Source of the DNA: Sulfurimonas sp.
GTDB lineage: Bacteria > Campylobacterota > Campylobacteria > Campylobacterales > Sulfurimonadaceae
NCBI RefSeq assembly: GCF_028714975.1
Contig: NZ_JAQTLH010000006.1
Location: 61,534 to 125,533, forward strand
Direction of reading: 5' to 3'
Length of the DNA: 64,000 bases
Every line of letters begins with the position of its first letter. The first letter of the stretch is position 1. Of this stretch, positions 51,072-60,534 are shown piece after piece. The notes under the pieces were generated by a model. That model ran no database searches. It saw only the letters and a list, made by a program, of their open reading frames with translations, and was not told the origin of the DNA. The position numbers and the translations under genes are program-made.

Positions 51072-51422
51072 CTAATTGGCTTTAAAATCTTCTATCATTT
51101 TTGTTACAATTTTTTTGAGTAGAGGTAAATCGTTTTTAATCGTATTCCAAACAATTTCATAGTCCACTCCGAAATATTCGTGGATGAGAAGGTTTCTAAA
51201 ATCTTTTAAATCTCTCCATGGAATTTGGTCATATTTTGATAATGTTTCAATTGAAAGATGAATGGTAGCTTCGCCTATAATCTCAAATTCTCTGATTGTA
51301 GCACTATATACAAGTCTATCCGTTGAGAATTTATCAATATCAAAACCATCTGTAAACTCTAAAATAGCGTTTGTAGAATCTAAAATATCATGCAAAAAAA
51401 GAAGCTCATCTCTTTTAGACAT
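51072..51422 (-). CDS. hepT: HepT-like toxin (DUF86)
   Basis: A 116-aa HEPN-family protein. The HEPN ribonuclease motif is in FRNLLIHEYFGVDY, the RNxxxHxY pattern of HepT. In characterised pairs the toxin is silenced when MntA adds AMP groups to the Tyr. Here both the His and that Tyr are present. It overlaps the MntA-like gene by 8 bases and follows it, the normal order. It is the distal member of a cluster with KTSC, AAA_13 and SbcCD genes. Confidence 0.88.
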   Translation of the reverse strand: MSKRDELLFLHDILDSTNAILEFTDGFDIDKFSTDRLVYSATIREFEIIGEATIHLSIETLSKYDQIPWRDLKDFRNLLIHEYFGVDYEIVWNTIKNDLPLLKKIVTKMIEDFKAN

Positions 51423-51708
51423 AAACTATCTCTTTTAAAATTTTTTCTTTTGCGATTGGCTTTAGAGAGCTTTCTATGCCAAGGTCAACTTTGAGGTTAA
51501 AAGCTTCTTCGAGTTCTCTTTTGAGAGAAAAGAATGCGTTCAAACTTTTCTTTTCACGCAACATCTCTATGGCAATATCTATGTCACTCTCTTCTTTAAA
51601 ATCATCACGCACATAGCTTCCAAAGAGACCTATTTTTGTTACACCATATTTTTGAAAAAATTCATCTTTATGTTGCGACAAGAAATTTAATATAAAAGCC
51701 TTTGTCAT
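51415..51708 (-). CDS. mntA: MntA-like nucleotidyltransferase antitoxin
   Basis: A 97-aa minimal nucleotidyltransferase. The signature GLFGSYVRDDFKEESDIDIAIEM contains GS-x10-DxD, the metal- and ATP-binding motif of MntA. It should AMPylate the HepT-like toxin encoded immediately downstream. The first gene of the pair, with an 8-base overlap. A complete, apparently functional type of toxin-antitoxin pair. Confidence 0.88.
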   Translation of the reverse strand: MTKAFILNFLSQHKDEFFQKYGVTKIGLFGSYVRDDFKEESDIDIAIEMLREKKSLNAFFSLKRELEEAFNLKVDLGIESSLKPIAKEKILKEIVYV

Positions 51709-51895
51709 AAAACGCCTTGTTTGAAACTAATTTACTGAAAAGATTATAACAAAAATAGATACTTTTTTGGTATGTAGATTTCTAAAGAAACATTTTTGCT
51801 TTGCAAAAAGTGGTTTCCTTGTTTTAGTTGGAAGCGCTGTGAGTAAAGCGAGAAAGTGCCTTTTGGGACATTGATTTATTTGGCACATGGATTTG

Positions 51896-51925
51896 TTGCA
51901 GATAACTACTTGTTGTTATCTGCAA
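51896..51925. terminator. Strong hairpin downstream of the KTSC gene
   Basis: Perfect 11-bp stem ttgcagataac/gttatctgcaa with an 8-nt loop, 18 bases after the KTSC stop. No T-run follows on either strand, so a terminator role is likely but not certain. Nearby, cattttt-gctttgc-aaaaagtg (51790-51812) forms a second stem. The region 51709-51942 holds no gene. Confidence 0.45.
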
Positions 51926-51942
51926 TCTAAATTATTCTAGTT

Positions 51943-52152
51943 TTATACTTTTGAATATTTATATGTACCTTTGATGTCAGATGCCAAATATCCACCAACT
52001 GAATCTGAATTAAGCAATTCAACAAATACGCCCTCTGGAACAGCAAAATATTGGTATGTACCGCCATTTTTAAACTCAACCTGTAAAGTTGAACTATCTT
52101 TATTATAACCAACAGCTTTCACATTACTTGATTCTACAAGTGTCATTTGCAT
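51943..52152 (-). CDS. KTSC-domain protein
   Basis: A 69-aa single-domain protein. Family features are SSNVKAVGYNKDSSTLQVEFKNGGTYQYFAVPEGVFVELL, with the characteristic Y-D-xx-xx-L-x-V/I-x-F-x-x-G-x-x-Y pattern. KTSC domains are found alone or fused to lysyl-tRNA synthetase and nucleases; their function is not established. It lies between the toxin-antitoxin pair and the AAA_13-type ATPase. An alternative overlapping ORF in another frame (51927..52112) is a shadow. Confidence 0.8.
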   Translation of the reverse strand: MQMTLVESSNVKAVGYNKDSSTLQVEFKNGGTYQYFAVPEGVFVELLNSDSVGGYLASDIKGTYKYSKV

Positions 52153-52295
52153 AAATTTTTCCTTACTGTTTTATCTTCTCTATGGATTTGAATCCAACAT
52201 ATTTTAATTAACTCTCCGTTATGAGGATAGTCCTCCATTTTGATGCCTCACCATCTAGATTTTCTAAATATTTGCTGACATCATTATTTCTTCAT

Positions 52296-54374
52296 TCATA
52301 ATGCATTAATAGCGATAGTACATTCTTCAATAATAAACTCAGGAATCATTTCATATTTTGTTGGATTCAATTGACTAACATACTCATTTTCAATATGATA
52401 AGTTTCATTAATATATTTTTGTATTACATCACTAGGATGCCTACCAATATTAATAATTCTAAATAATTGTAATTTTTCATAGTTACTTTGAGAAGTTGTA
52501 TAGATAGATTTTAATGTCGCTTCATTTTTCATTATTTTTAACTGTTGAGTATAGTCAAAATTAGCATAAGTTATTTTGTTGTTAATTGATGCTGAAGCTT
52601 CACTTATTTCATCTTCATTCATTTCTACTTCACCAGTAGAGATGAATTTCATTGGAATTTCTCTTTTATGAAATAGATTTGCTAAAAGTTGATATTCTAA
52701 ACCTTTATTATCTAAAACTTCATAATATCTACGAAGATAAATTAATTTAATGATATTTTCTGGATTATGAGTAATATTTTCATTACACACTTGTGCAAAA
52801 GTCATAAGGTCATCTCTTACGATTGGTATCTCTTGAATTATTCCATTTCTTGATTTTAAAAAAGAAGCAACAGGCAATGGTTCAAAATTTCCTGGAAGAA
52901 TTTTTAATATATCTATAATTGGATCAATATCGTGTGTTAACATTAAAACAGTTTTACCTCTTAATGATTTTTCACCACGAAAAAGCCTTTCAATTATTGC
53001 AAACTTTTTATTTTTATCAAATGAGGATATTGGGTCATCAAGTATTATCAAGTCAGGATTTTTAGAAAGACAATCATACATAAATAGCATAAGTGCAAAT
53101 GCATTTTTTTCTCCATAGCTTAAATGTTGATTTCCTTTTTCAACTGATATGGATAAATCACAATGTCGTAATTTCATTTTATATTCTTGTCTTACTTCTT
53201 CAATCTCAATAGTGTATTTATATCCAGCAAAATGTAAAAAATCATTGATTTCTATTTTATAATTATCAATTTTTTTTCCTATTTGTTTTTTTTGATGTTT
53301 TATTTTTCCCTGCAATTCACTAGCTTTTTGAATGAGCCTATCTAATGATTCATTTAAAGGGTTGATAATTTCTTGAGTGTTAGTAGAATTTAATTCAGGC
53401 ATTAAAGACAAATCGATTTTTAAGCTTTCAATTTCTTCTTTCATATTAGTCACATTGTCAAAAGTAAAATAAGCAAGTTTTTGTAGTTTTTCCAATTGCT
53501 TTTTCAATAGATCAATTCGTTGTTTAACAATTTTAAGAAATGATTCTTCAGCTTCATTAATTGCTATTTTATTTTTCGTTATTTTTTCTATTGTTTCTTG
53601 TGCAGTATCAGTAAAATAAATTTTTAAACTTTCCATTACTGTTATGATATTTAATAAATAACTAATAGATTTATCATTGAATTCTTCACTTACTTTTTTA
53701 ATTGTTGCTATCTTACCATTTGTTGATGAAGTACAATAAGGACATTTGTCTGATAGCTCCAAAAATCCACTACCTGCAGTCTGCCATTTTATCCATACTG
53801 TATTTTGATTACTTTGTAAATATTCTGTATAGTCTTCTAAGCCAACAGGAATATTTTCAATTTTATTCCCATTCCCTAAAGCTTGAACCATTTTACTATT
53901 TTTCCCCATCCCGTCCTTTGTAGTACTAAATGTACCACTCAACGCTATTAAATCTTCAATTATTTTTGATAAATCTTTTTCTTGAAAAGTAGTTTTAATA
54001 TCAGAAAATAGGGTTTCCACAGCATGTAAGTTGTTTATATAATTTGCATCTTTTATAAATATTTCAAAGCTATTTTCAACTAATTCTTCTTGTTTGAATA
54101 CAAATTGATTTATATATTCTTCGTTAAAAATTACAATATTAGTAAAGTCTTCAGCACCTTCTACCGTAGATATAATTTCATCTAGATTTTCTTCTCTATA
54201 CTTAAAAGGAAGTAATCCTATTAAATTGTCTGGATTATTATTAGATTCAATAGCTTTTGCAATGGTACTTTTTCCTGTTCCATTAATACCATACTTAATA
54301 TTTAATTTACCAATTTCAATACTTATGTTTGCTTCATCAATGCTATTACAGTTTTTAATAATAATTTCTGGCAT
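52296..54374 (-). CDS. AAA_13-type ABC ATPase, PrrC/RloC-like, probable defence
   Basis: A 692-aa ABC-type ATPase with a coiled coil. Walker A is YGINGTGKSTIAKAI, the ABC signature region is HLSYGEKNAFALML, and Walker B is PDLIILDDPISSFD, followed by the switch His in LMLTHDIDP. A CPYC pair near residue 215 suits a zinc site. The C-terminal region ends with HIENEYVSQLNP, typical of the AAA_13 group that includes the tRNA-cutting PrrC. No anticodon-nuclease triad can be identified with confidence. It lies just downstream of sbcDC in the same direction, with an 18-base gap to sbcC. Confidence 0.75.
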   Translation of the reverse strand: MPEIIIKNCNSIDEANISIEIGKLNIKYGINGTGKSTIAKAIESNNNPDNLIGLLPFKYREENLDEIISTVEGAEDFTNIVIFNEEYINQFVFKQEELVENSFEIFIKDANYINNLHAVETLFSDIKTTFQEKDLSKIIEDLIALSGTFSTTKDGMGKNSKMVQALGNGNKIENIPVGLEDYTEYLQSNQNTVWIKWQTAGSGFLELSDKCPYCTSSTNGKIATIKKVSEEFNDKSISYLLNIITVMESLKIYFTDTAQETIEKITKNKIAINEAEESFLKIVKQRIDLLKKQLEKLQKLAYFTFDNVTNMKEEIESLKIDLSLMPELNSTNTQEIINPLNESLDRLIQKASELQGKIKHQKKQIGKKIDNYKIEINDFLHFAGYKYTIEIEEVRQEYKMKLRHCDLSISVEKGNQHLSYGEKNAFALMLFMYDCLSKNPDLIILDDPISSFDKNKKFAIIERLFRGEKSLRGKTVLMLTHDIDPIIDILKILPGNFEPLPVASFLKSRNGIIQEIPIVRDDLMTFAQVCNENITHNPENIIKLIYLRRYYEVLDNKGLEYQLLANLFHKREIPMKFISTGEVEMNEDEISEASASINNKITYANFDYTQQLKIMKNEATLKSIYTTSQSNYEKLQLFRIINIGRHPSDVIQKYINETYHIENEYVSQLNPTKYEMIPEFIIEECTIAINAL

Positions 54375-54392
54375 GTCTCTATCCTTTTAAAT

Positions 54393-56762
54393 TTAAAGTT
54401 CCACAACCACTTCAAACATCTCTTTTATCTCCATTTCGTGGCTTATCAAAAATATCTGTCTGTATTGCTCTTTGATAGTGTGGAAAGCTTCTAGTATCTC
54501 CATGCGTCTTGCTTCGTCTTGGCTTCCGAACACTTCATCAAACGCCAAAAAGCCGATGGAGCCGGCACCGCTAAGCTCTGTGAGTGTTTTTGAGATAGCA
54601 ATACGCAGAACTAGGTTTGCTAGGTCTATTTCTCCGCCTGAAAACCGTTCTATCGGGTACTTTTTGCCCTTGTCGTAGATGAAAAAGTCAAAGTCGTTGC
54701 TGACTTCTATGTGTTGGTATTTGCCTTTTGTGATTTGGCTGTACATCTCTGAGGCAAGTTCAGATATGCGCGGTGCGACTTTTGCGTTTAGTTTTGTCTT
54801 AAATTCTGCCAGACTTGTTTTGATTTTTTCATAATCGACTAAGTCCTCTTTTTTAGTCTCTACCTTTTTTAGCTGTGTTTCATTATTATCTAGTGCGCTT
54901 TGTACTGTTTTTATTTCGCCCTCTATTTTGGCGATTTGCACTTTTATATTATTTAGTATTGTTGTTTTTGACTCTACTATTTTAAGCAGTTCGTTATGCT
55001 CTTGAAGTTTTTGTTTATGCTTTGCTTCATCGTAGATAACAAGGTTAAACTCCGCTTCTTTGCTTTGATATACTGCTTTTAACTCCTCTATCTTTTTATT
55101 TACGCTTAGCAAATCTGATTTTACTATTGCGAGCCTTTTTAACTCGGTTTCTAAACTAAGTGCAAGTTTGTATTGCGGCTCCATAGCTATGAAAGAATTT
55201 TTGATGCTGTTATGCACTTTTTCATCGTAGCCGTACGCTTCCAGCTCTTTTAACTCATCTCTGTTTTTAAGCCCTTTTTGCTCTACGATTTTAAAATAGT
55301 CCCGTGCGTTTTTTAAGTCTTGAAGCTTGCTTTGGATGATATTTATATTTTTTGAAAGTTCCAAAAACTCTTTCTCTTTTACCTTTTTTTCTGCCTCAAA
55401 TGCACCTTTTTGGGTTTGTACATTTTGGAGCTGTTTTTTGTACTCGTCTATCTTTTTTTGGTGCGTCTCGTTTACTACAAAGGCAAGTGAGTTTATAACA
55501 TTGTCATACTCTTCTAAAAGCGGTCTTGTGCAGGTGGGGCAGGCACCTTCACTTCCTAGCTCTTTGAGTTTTGCTATCTTTGCATTTGTCATATCTATCT
55601 GTTTTTGCTCACCGGCTATCTCGGCATGCAGCTCATTTTCGATGGTCTGTTTGGTGTTTAGGGTATCTTGCAGGATTGCTATATTTTGTTCTAAATTTTT
55701 TGCATTTAGTACAAACTCATTATACGGTTCACAAGCTTTTTCAAGTGTGTTTATGTCAGATTTGCTTTTTGCGTACTGCTCTCTTAGTTGGATTTGCTCT
55801 TTTTGCAATCCCTCTTTTTTGAGGTGGAACTCTTTTGATTTTTCTTGCTCTTTTAGCTGCTCTTGCAGAGTTGCATACTCAGTTTTTATGCTTTGGAGTT
55901 TGCCAAGATGCTCCTGTTTATGTTCTAGCTCGTGAAGTTCGGCGGTAAGTTTTACCTGATTTATTATTTCTGAATTTTTAGAGTTTTTAACAAGTTCAAG
56001 TTCGGAAAAAATTTTTAGTTTTAGCTCTTTAGTTTTAGCAAAAATTTCAAGTTCTTTTTTAACTTGCACTTCTTGAAGTTTTATCTCTTTGAGCTCTTTA
56101 GTTTTACTTTGTGCATCTTTTTGCAGAGTTTCTTTTGCGGCAACGCTCTCTTTTATCTGCTCTTGTTTTGCTTTTACATCTTCGCTACTTAGCAAAACTT
56201 CATCAAAAGCTTTTATTTCACGACCTAGTTGACGGCTCTTCTCAACTAAAGAGTTTTCTACAAAGTCTATCTTCTCTAACCCAAGAAGACGGCGTATCAT
56301 CTTTTTTCTATCTTCATTTTTGAGCGTACTTAGACTTGTAAGTTCTTTTTGAGAGGCAAAAAGCGTGTGCATAAAGGCATCTTTGCTCATCTTTGTAAGG
56401 GAAGTTATGGAAGTTGTAACTTCTCTCGCGCCGCTGGTTATCAGCTCAGAGTTTTTGTATAGTTTTGCATTTGCACTTAGTGCTTTTCCGCGAAATTCGC
56501 GTACGATTTTGTACTCTGCAGAGTCAAACTCAAACTCAAGTTCTACGACTACCGCATCTTTAGCGTCTGCGTTTACATTTCTTACTATTTCTTTGTAACC
56601 TTTGTTCTTTAGTTCGCCATAAAGTGCAAAAAATATCGCTTCAAAAATTGTCGATTTTCCGCTTCCGTTTTTTCCGATGATGCCTATGAGCCCTTCGCCA
56701 AATTCTATCTCGTACGAGCTGTATTTTTTAAAATTTTCTAAGCGTAGTTTAGAGAGTATCAT
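54393..56762 (-). CDS. sbcC: SbcC, ATPase subunit of the SbcCD nuclease
   Basis: SMC-like ATPase that with SbcD opens DNA hairpins and processes double-strand ends. Walker A is IGKNGSGKSTIFEAIF near the N-terminus. Two long coiled coils are joined by the zinc hook ACPTCTRP at about residue 405. The C-terminal half has the ABC signature FSGGEIDLANL and Walker B LAFDEVFGSQD. I place the start at ATG 56762 (MILSKLRLENF), overlapping sbcD by 14 bases; the tracked 56786 start adds eight non-homologous residues. Length 789 aa. Confidence 0.93.
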   Translation of the reverse strand: MILSKLRLENFKKYSSYEIEFGEGLIGIIGKNGSGKSTIFEAIFFALYGELKNKGYKEIVRNVNADAKDAVVVELEFEFDSAEYKIVREFRGKALSANAKLYKNSELITSGAREVTTSITSLTKMSKDAFMHTLFASQKELTSLSTLKNEDRKKMIRRLLGLEKIDFVENSLVEKSRQLGREIKAFDEVLLSSEDVKAKQEQIKESVAAKETLQKDAQSKTKELKEIKLQEVQVKKELEIFAKTKELKLKIFSELELVKNSKNSEIINQVKLTAELHELEHKQEHLGKLQSIKTEYATLQEQLKEQEKSKEFHLKKEGLQKEQIQLREQYAKSKSDINTLEKACEPYNEFVLNAKNLEQNIAILQDTLNTKQTIENELHAEIAGEQKQIDMTNAKIAKLKELGSEGACPTCTRPLLEEYDNVINSLAFVVNETHQKKIDEYKKQLQNVQTQKGAFEAEKKVKEKEFLELSKNINIIQSKLQDLKNARDYFKIVEQKGLKNRDELKELEAYGYDEKVHNSIKNSFIAMEPQYKLALSLETELKRLAIVKSDLLSVNKKIEELKAVYQSKEAEFNLVIYDEAKHKQKLQEHNELLKIVESKTTILNNIKVQIAKIEGEIKTVQSALDNNETQLKKVETKKEDLVDYEKIKTSLAEFKTKLNAKVAPRISELASEMYSQITKGKYQHIEVSNDFDFFIYDKGKKYPIERFSGGEIDLANLVLRIAISKTLTELSGAGSIGFLAFDEVFGSQDEARRMEILEAFHTIKEQYRQIFLISHEMEIKEMFEVVVEL

Positions 56763-57867
56763 TATTTGCCTCCTCGTACTGCGCAAACAGCTCTTGTATC
56801 TTGTATTTTAGTCTATCAAATTCCTGTGGTCGGCTATCCTCTTTTATGTGTTCCAAGAAGTAATTTTCCAATGACAAGGCTTCTATATCATCTATATTTG
56901 TCTTATTTTGGGTATGTTTAAACTCTCTTTTTACGCTCACACTCATGGCTTCTGAAAAAAGATTTCTAATCTCTGAGTTTTGAATATCTATGGATTGCAA
57001 AGCACTCAGATTTGTGAGTTTTACCTCGACTATTGCGTCTTTTACATCGCTTGTCTCAATATTCAAAACAGAATTCTCATAATCCTCGCAATCAATCTCT
57101 TTTAAAATTATCGGACGGATTTTTATCTCTTTGTACTCGACAATCAGTTCATCATAGAGACTTACCACCACAAAACCTTTAGAGTTTCTTTTGTCGTTCA
57201 TAGATGTTCTCTCGGTTGAACCGCTGTAGTAGACATTTTCATGTTTGCCTACCGCTCCAAAGCCGTGCCAATGACCGAGTGCGACATAATCCATCATCTT
57301 AAATATATACTCTTTTTCGCTTGGGTAAACCCACTCGCCAAACTCCGCCATTAGATAAGCTGCTCCCACGCTGCAGTGCATCATCATAATATTTTTTTTG
57401 CTTTTATCAATTCTAGCTTCGCAGAGTTCTATTTGTGATAGTGCTTTTGTTTCGTCGTTCATGTGGGGCAGGGCGTGAAAGATTACGCTCTCAAACTCTA
57501 CCGTTTTGTACTCTTGATCGTAGCACACATGTATGTTTTTGAAGTTTTCAAATATTTTTAGTATCGGTGAAGAGAGGTTTGTCCTTGGTGTCGAGTGATT
57601 CCCTGCAATTAAAATAAACGGTATATTTAGCTCATCTATGATTTTAAACTGTTCCAGAGCAAAAGTGATAGCACGATTTGAGGGGCTTGAACGGTGAAAT
57701 AGGTCACCTGTATGAATGATGAAATCAGGTTTAATGATTTTAATTTGTTTAACTACTTGAGAAAAAGCATCATAAAAATCCGCTTCTCTTTGATTTATGT
57801 TATCTTTATTTAAGATATCAAGGTCGTTAAACCCTAGATGAGTATCACTAAAGTGTATTATTTTCAA
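56749..57867 (-). CDS. sbcD: SbcD, nuclease subunit of the SbcCD complex
   Basis: Mre11-type metallophosphoesterase nuclease. The metal-binding motifs are IHFSDTHLGF, IHTGDLFH, IAGNHSTPR, MHCSVG and LGHWHGFG. Family members begin directly at the first strand, so I prefer TTG 57867 (encoding MKIIHFSDTH), which has gggg 7 bases upstream, to the tracked 57915. It precedes and overlaps sbcC. With the hairpin-rich repeats and the ssDNA-type mobile element in this genome, SbcCD is a relevant surveillance nuclease. Confidence 0.92.
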   Translation of the reverse strand: MKIIHFSDTHLGFNDLDILNKDNINQREADFYDAFSQVVKQIKIIKPDFIIHTGDLFHRSSPSNRAITFALEQFKIIDELNIPFILIAGNHSTPRTNLSSPILKIFENFKNIHVCYDQEYKTVEFESVIFHALPHMNDETKALSQIELCEARIDKSKKNIMMMHCSVGAAYLMAEFGEWVYPSEKEYIFKMMDYVALGHWHGFGAVGKHENVYYSGSTERTSMNDKRNSKGFVVVSLYDELIVEYKEIKIRPIILKEIDCEDYENSVLNIETSDVKDAIVEVKLTNLSALQSIDIQNSEIRNLFSEAMSVSVKREFKHTQNKTNIDDIEALSLENYFLEHIKEDSRPQEFDRLKYKIQELFAQYEEANNDTL

Positions 57868-58062
57868 GCAAAACCCCCGATAGTTTTTAAAAGAGCCTTT
57901 TGGATATTCTATCAAAAAAAGTTTTTATATGCAGCAACACTCTATTGATTGTTACTAGAATAAACAGCTTTTGTTAAAATTTCAAATATAGTTGCATTTC
58001 TTCAACTAATAAAAAGAAATGTACTAGAATGATAGCGATAAACTAAATTAAGGTAGATGTAG

Positions 58063-58869
58063 ATGACAAAGACACTTTTAAAAAATATTGATGCAATTCC
58101 ACCGCTTCCAGAGTCTGTACAGGATGTTGAAAAAATATATAGAGATGAAAACGGTACATTTGAGGATATGCAAAAGGCCATAGAAAAAGATCCTATCTTA
58201 ACGGCGGATATACTTCGTATAGCAAATTCGCCTATGTATGGGATATCCAGAACCGTAAACAGTGTAAAGCAAGCGGTTTCTTTACTCGGTAAAGATGCTA
58301 TTAGAGCGTTTGTTTTAAATAGTGCGGTTAATGCAAGTTTTAAGATAGATTTATCACCGTACAATATGACAAAAGAGCAGTTTGCTTATGCTTGTGAAAG
58401 ACAATTGGCACTTACCATAAATTGGTTTGTCCGTCGCCAGCCAAAACAGTTGGCAGTATTGGCTCCGGCTGCATTTTTGGTTGATTTAGGGCGTGTCATT
58501 ATCAGTAAAACGCTTATAGAAGACGGCAAAGCAGGAGTTATAAAAGAGGCGTTGGACAAAGCAGAAGATATCTCACATGCAGAAAAAAGTGCTTGCGGGG
58601 CGCAAACAACGGATGTCACGGCAACACTTTTCAACAACTGGAAACTTGATCCTGAAATCATACATGTAATTCGTTATAGTGATGATCCTGAGGGAACCAT
58701 AGATGAAGATAGAGAGATGGCGGCACAGCTAAAAGCTATAAGAGAAACTGTACTTCCAAACGGTGAGATAACAGAAGAATCCATAGCTGCTGCAAAAGCA
58801 ACTATCGAAGAGTTCGGGCTTGATTTAGAGAGTTACGAAAAAGCACTGGACATAGTTTTAAACTCTTAA
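58063..58869 (+). CDS. HDOD-domain signalling protein
   Basis: A 268-aa protein with an HDOD domain over about 5-205, recognised from LPPLPESVQDVEKIYRDENGTFEDMQKAIEKDPILTADILRIANSPMYG, where the phosphohydrolase His/Asp metal ligands of HD domains are absent. HDOD proteins act as regulatory scaffolds in motility and biofilm signalling. The C-terminal tail is helical. A single gene: a terminator hairpin follows and the gene is convergent with glmU. Confidence 0.87.
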   Translation: MTKTLLKNIDAIPPLPESVQDVEKIYRDENGTFEDMQKAIEKDPILTADILRIANSPMYGISRTVNSVKQAVSLLGKDAIRAFVLNSAVNASFKIDLSPYNMTKEQFAYACERQLALTINWFVRRQPKQLAVLAPAAFLVDLGRVIISKTLIEDGKAGVIKEALDKAEDISHAEKSACGAQTTDVTATLFNNWKLDPEIIHVIRYSDDPEGTIDEDREMAAQLKAIRETVLPNGEITEESIAAAKATIEEFGLDLESYEKALDIVLNS

Positions 58870-58879
58870 ATTATGTCAA

Positions 58880-58910
58880 GGTACCTCTCTTTAGAGGTAT
58901 CTTTATTTTT
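58880..58910 (+). terminator. Terminator after the HDOD gene
   Basis: Stem ggtacctct/agaggtatc (one G-U) with a 4-nt loop, followed by tttattttt. A classic factor-independent terminator that runs into the glmU stop codon on the other strand. Confidence 0.85.
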
Positions 58911-60204
58911 TAAAAAATTTATAGTAGAAGTCTTTTATTACTCGTAGTTTAGCACTGCTAACTGCAAGCTCTCCACTTAGGATTTTTCCGCTTCTAACCG
59001 TTGTTCCAGCCGCAATCATTACATCGTCTTCCAGTATTATGGGCGCGATTAATTGAGAGTCACTTCCAATAAAAACATTTTTGCCGATGGTAGTTTTATA
59101 CTTGTTTATCCCGTCGTAGTTACATGTAATCACTCCGGCACCGATATTTGTACCCTCATTAACCGTGGCATCGCCTATATAGCTTAAATGACCGGCTTTT
59201 ACCCCTTTTAGAGATGATTTTTTAATCTCGACAAAATTTCCTATATGTGTATCTTCTATGTTTGAATCCGGACGCAGATGTGCCATAGGTCCGACATCGG
59301 AGTTTTTTACAATGCTATCTTCTATGACGCTGTGCGCTTTGATGTGAGAGTTGATTATTTTAGACTCTCCCGTTATGCGGCACCCGTTTTCAACGATGCA
59401 CTCTCCCTCAAAAACTACGCCCTCTTCGATGTAAATAGTGGACGGAAGCTGCATAATTACGCCGCTATTCATCCAATTAGCCTTGATTTGGTTTTGCATA
59501 ATCTCTTCCGCAACGGCTAAATCAAGTTTAGAATTTATACCCTTAAAATGCTCCTCATCAACCAAAAGCGGAGTGATTTTTAAACCATCGGCTCTTGCCA
59601 TAGATATTACATCGGTCAAGTAGTACTCATTTTGAGCATTATCATTGTTTAACAGCGGTATATATTTGTCCAATATTTTTTTGGAAAATGCGTATACACC
59701 TGCATTTACGGTTGTTACTTGCAGCTCTGAAACAGAGGCGTCTTTTTGTTCTACTATCCTTTGAACTTGCCCGTTATCTATGATAACGCGACCGTATCCG
59801 TCGGGATTTTGAAGGTCAAAAACAGACATGACGATATCAGAATCACTCTTTAAAAAACCGTAAAGCGATTGGGGTGTGATGAGCGGCATATCACCGTTTA
59901 AAACCAGTACTTTTTCATTTTTGGTGCAGACATTTTTCATAGCGCCGCCGGTTCCGGGAAAGTTCAGATCATCTTGCACTACAAAGTTTATATCATCAAA
60001 ATATAAGCTCATCTGTTTTATAACAACCTCTTTTTGATGCGCAACGACAACTGTTATATCATCGCTTATTATACGGGATGATTTTATGATATGGTAAAGC
60101 ATCTCCTTGCCGCAAATCGTGTGTAAAACCTTTGCTTTGGCAGACTTCATACGGCTGCCTTTTCCCGCAGCCAAAATTACTATGCTTATTTTATTTTTGT
60201 CCAT
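58903..60204 (-). CDS. glmU: GlmU, UDP-GlcNAc pyrophosphorylase/acetyltransferase
   Basis: Bifunctional cell-wall precursor enzyme. The N-terminal uridylyltransferase has [20 protein letters not shown] and [11 protein letters not shown]. The C-terminal left-handed beta-helix acetyltransferase shows hexapeptide repeats ([36 protein letters not shown]). I place the start at ATG 60204 ([16 protein letters not shown]), giving 433 aa; the tracked 60282 start reads through the upstream repeat region. It converges on the HDOD gene. Confidence 0.95.
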   Translation of the reverse strand: MDKNKISIVILAAGKGSRMKSAKAKVLHTICGKEMLYHIIKSSRIISDDITVVVAHQKEVVIKQMSLYFDDINFVVQDDLNFPGTGGAMKNVCTKNEKVLVLNGDMPLITPQSLYGFLKSDSDIVMSVFDLQNPDGYGRVIIDNGQVQRIVEQKDASVSELQVTTVNAGVYAFSKKILDKYIPLLNNDNAQNEYYLTDVISMARADGLKITPLLVDEEHFKGINSKLDLAVAEEIMQNQIKANWMNSGVIMQLPSTIYIEEGVVFEGECIVENGCRITGESKIINSHIKAHSVIEDSIVKNSDVGPMAHLRPDSNIEDTHIGNFVEIKKSSLKGVKAGHLSYIGDATVNEGTNIGAGVITCNYDGINKYKTTIGKNVFIGSDSQLIAPIILEDDVMIAAGTTVRSGKILSGELAVSSAKLRVIKDFYYKFFKK

Positions 60205-60285
60205 TTTTACTCTTTTTTTATTAGAGTTCTTGCAGAACTCTATTTTACACGCTAAATGAGCAATACCCAAAAGTGAGGGCACACG

Positions 60286-60347
60286 AAGCCCATTTAGCTA
60301 CGCTAGCCGCTGTGGCACTAAAGCTTGCCTCTTGTGAGGCAGAAAGA
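60286..60347. repeat. Dispersed intergenic repeat, copy 3 (upstream of glmU)
   Basis: Reads gaagcccatttagctacgct, then agccgctgtggcactaaagc and ttgcctcttgtgaggcagaa. It is nearly identical to copy 2 (reverse orientation) across about 60 bases. The surrounding 60283-60534 region holds no gene; the fliP promoter probably lies at its right end. Confidence 0.75.
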
Positions 60348-60534
60348 CTTCTCGCATAAATACGAGAGAATATAGTTATTCATTGCTAAAATTATACCTT
60401 TTCGCTCTTATATTTGAAATAAAATTAGTAAGAATTCTTTTTTTAGATAAGAGGCTAATTTTTTTTGTGGTATTATAAGACTAATATTTGTAATAATGTA
60501 TTTTAGCGGATTTGAGTAAGGCAGAAAATAAGTA

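Noticed and set aside
52180-52260. Possible tRNA or tRNA fragment (ggatttgaatcc like a T-arm)
   Set aside because: No 5-bp T-stem, anticodon arm or acceptor pairing can be built around it; it is only a short palindrome.
55327-55935. 202-aa plus-strand ORF inside sbcC
   Set aside because: It is antisense to the SbcC coiled coil, with the Ser/Phe/Cys-rich composition typical of a shadow frame.
60205-60282. 26-residue N-terminal extension of glmU in the ORF track
   Set aside because: GlmU proteins start just before the LAAGKGSRM motif, and the extension reads into the repeat-bearing intergenic region.
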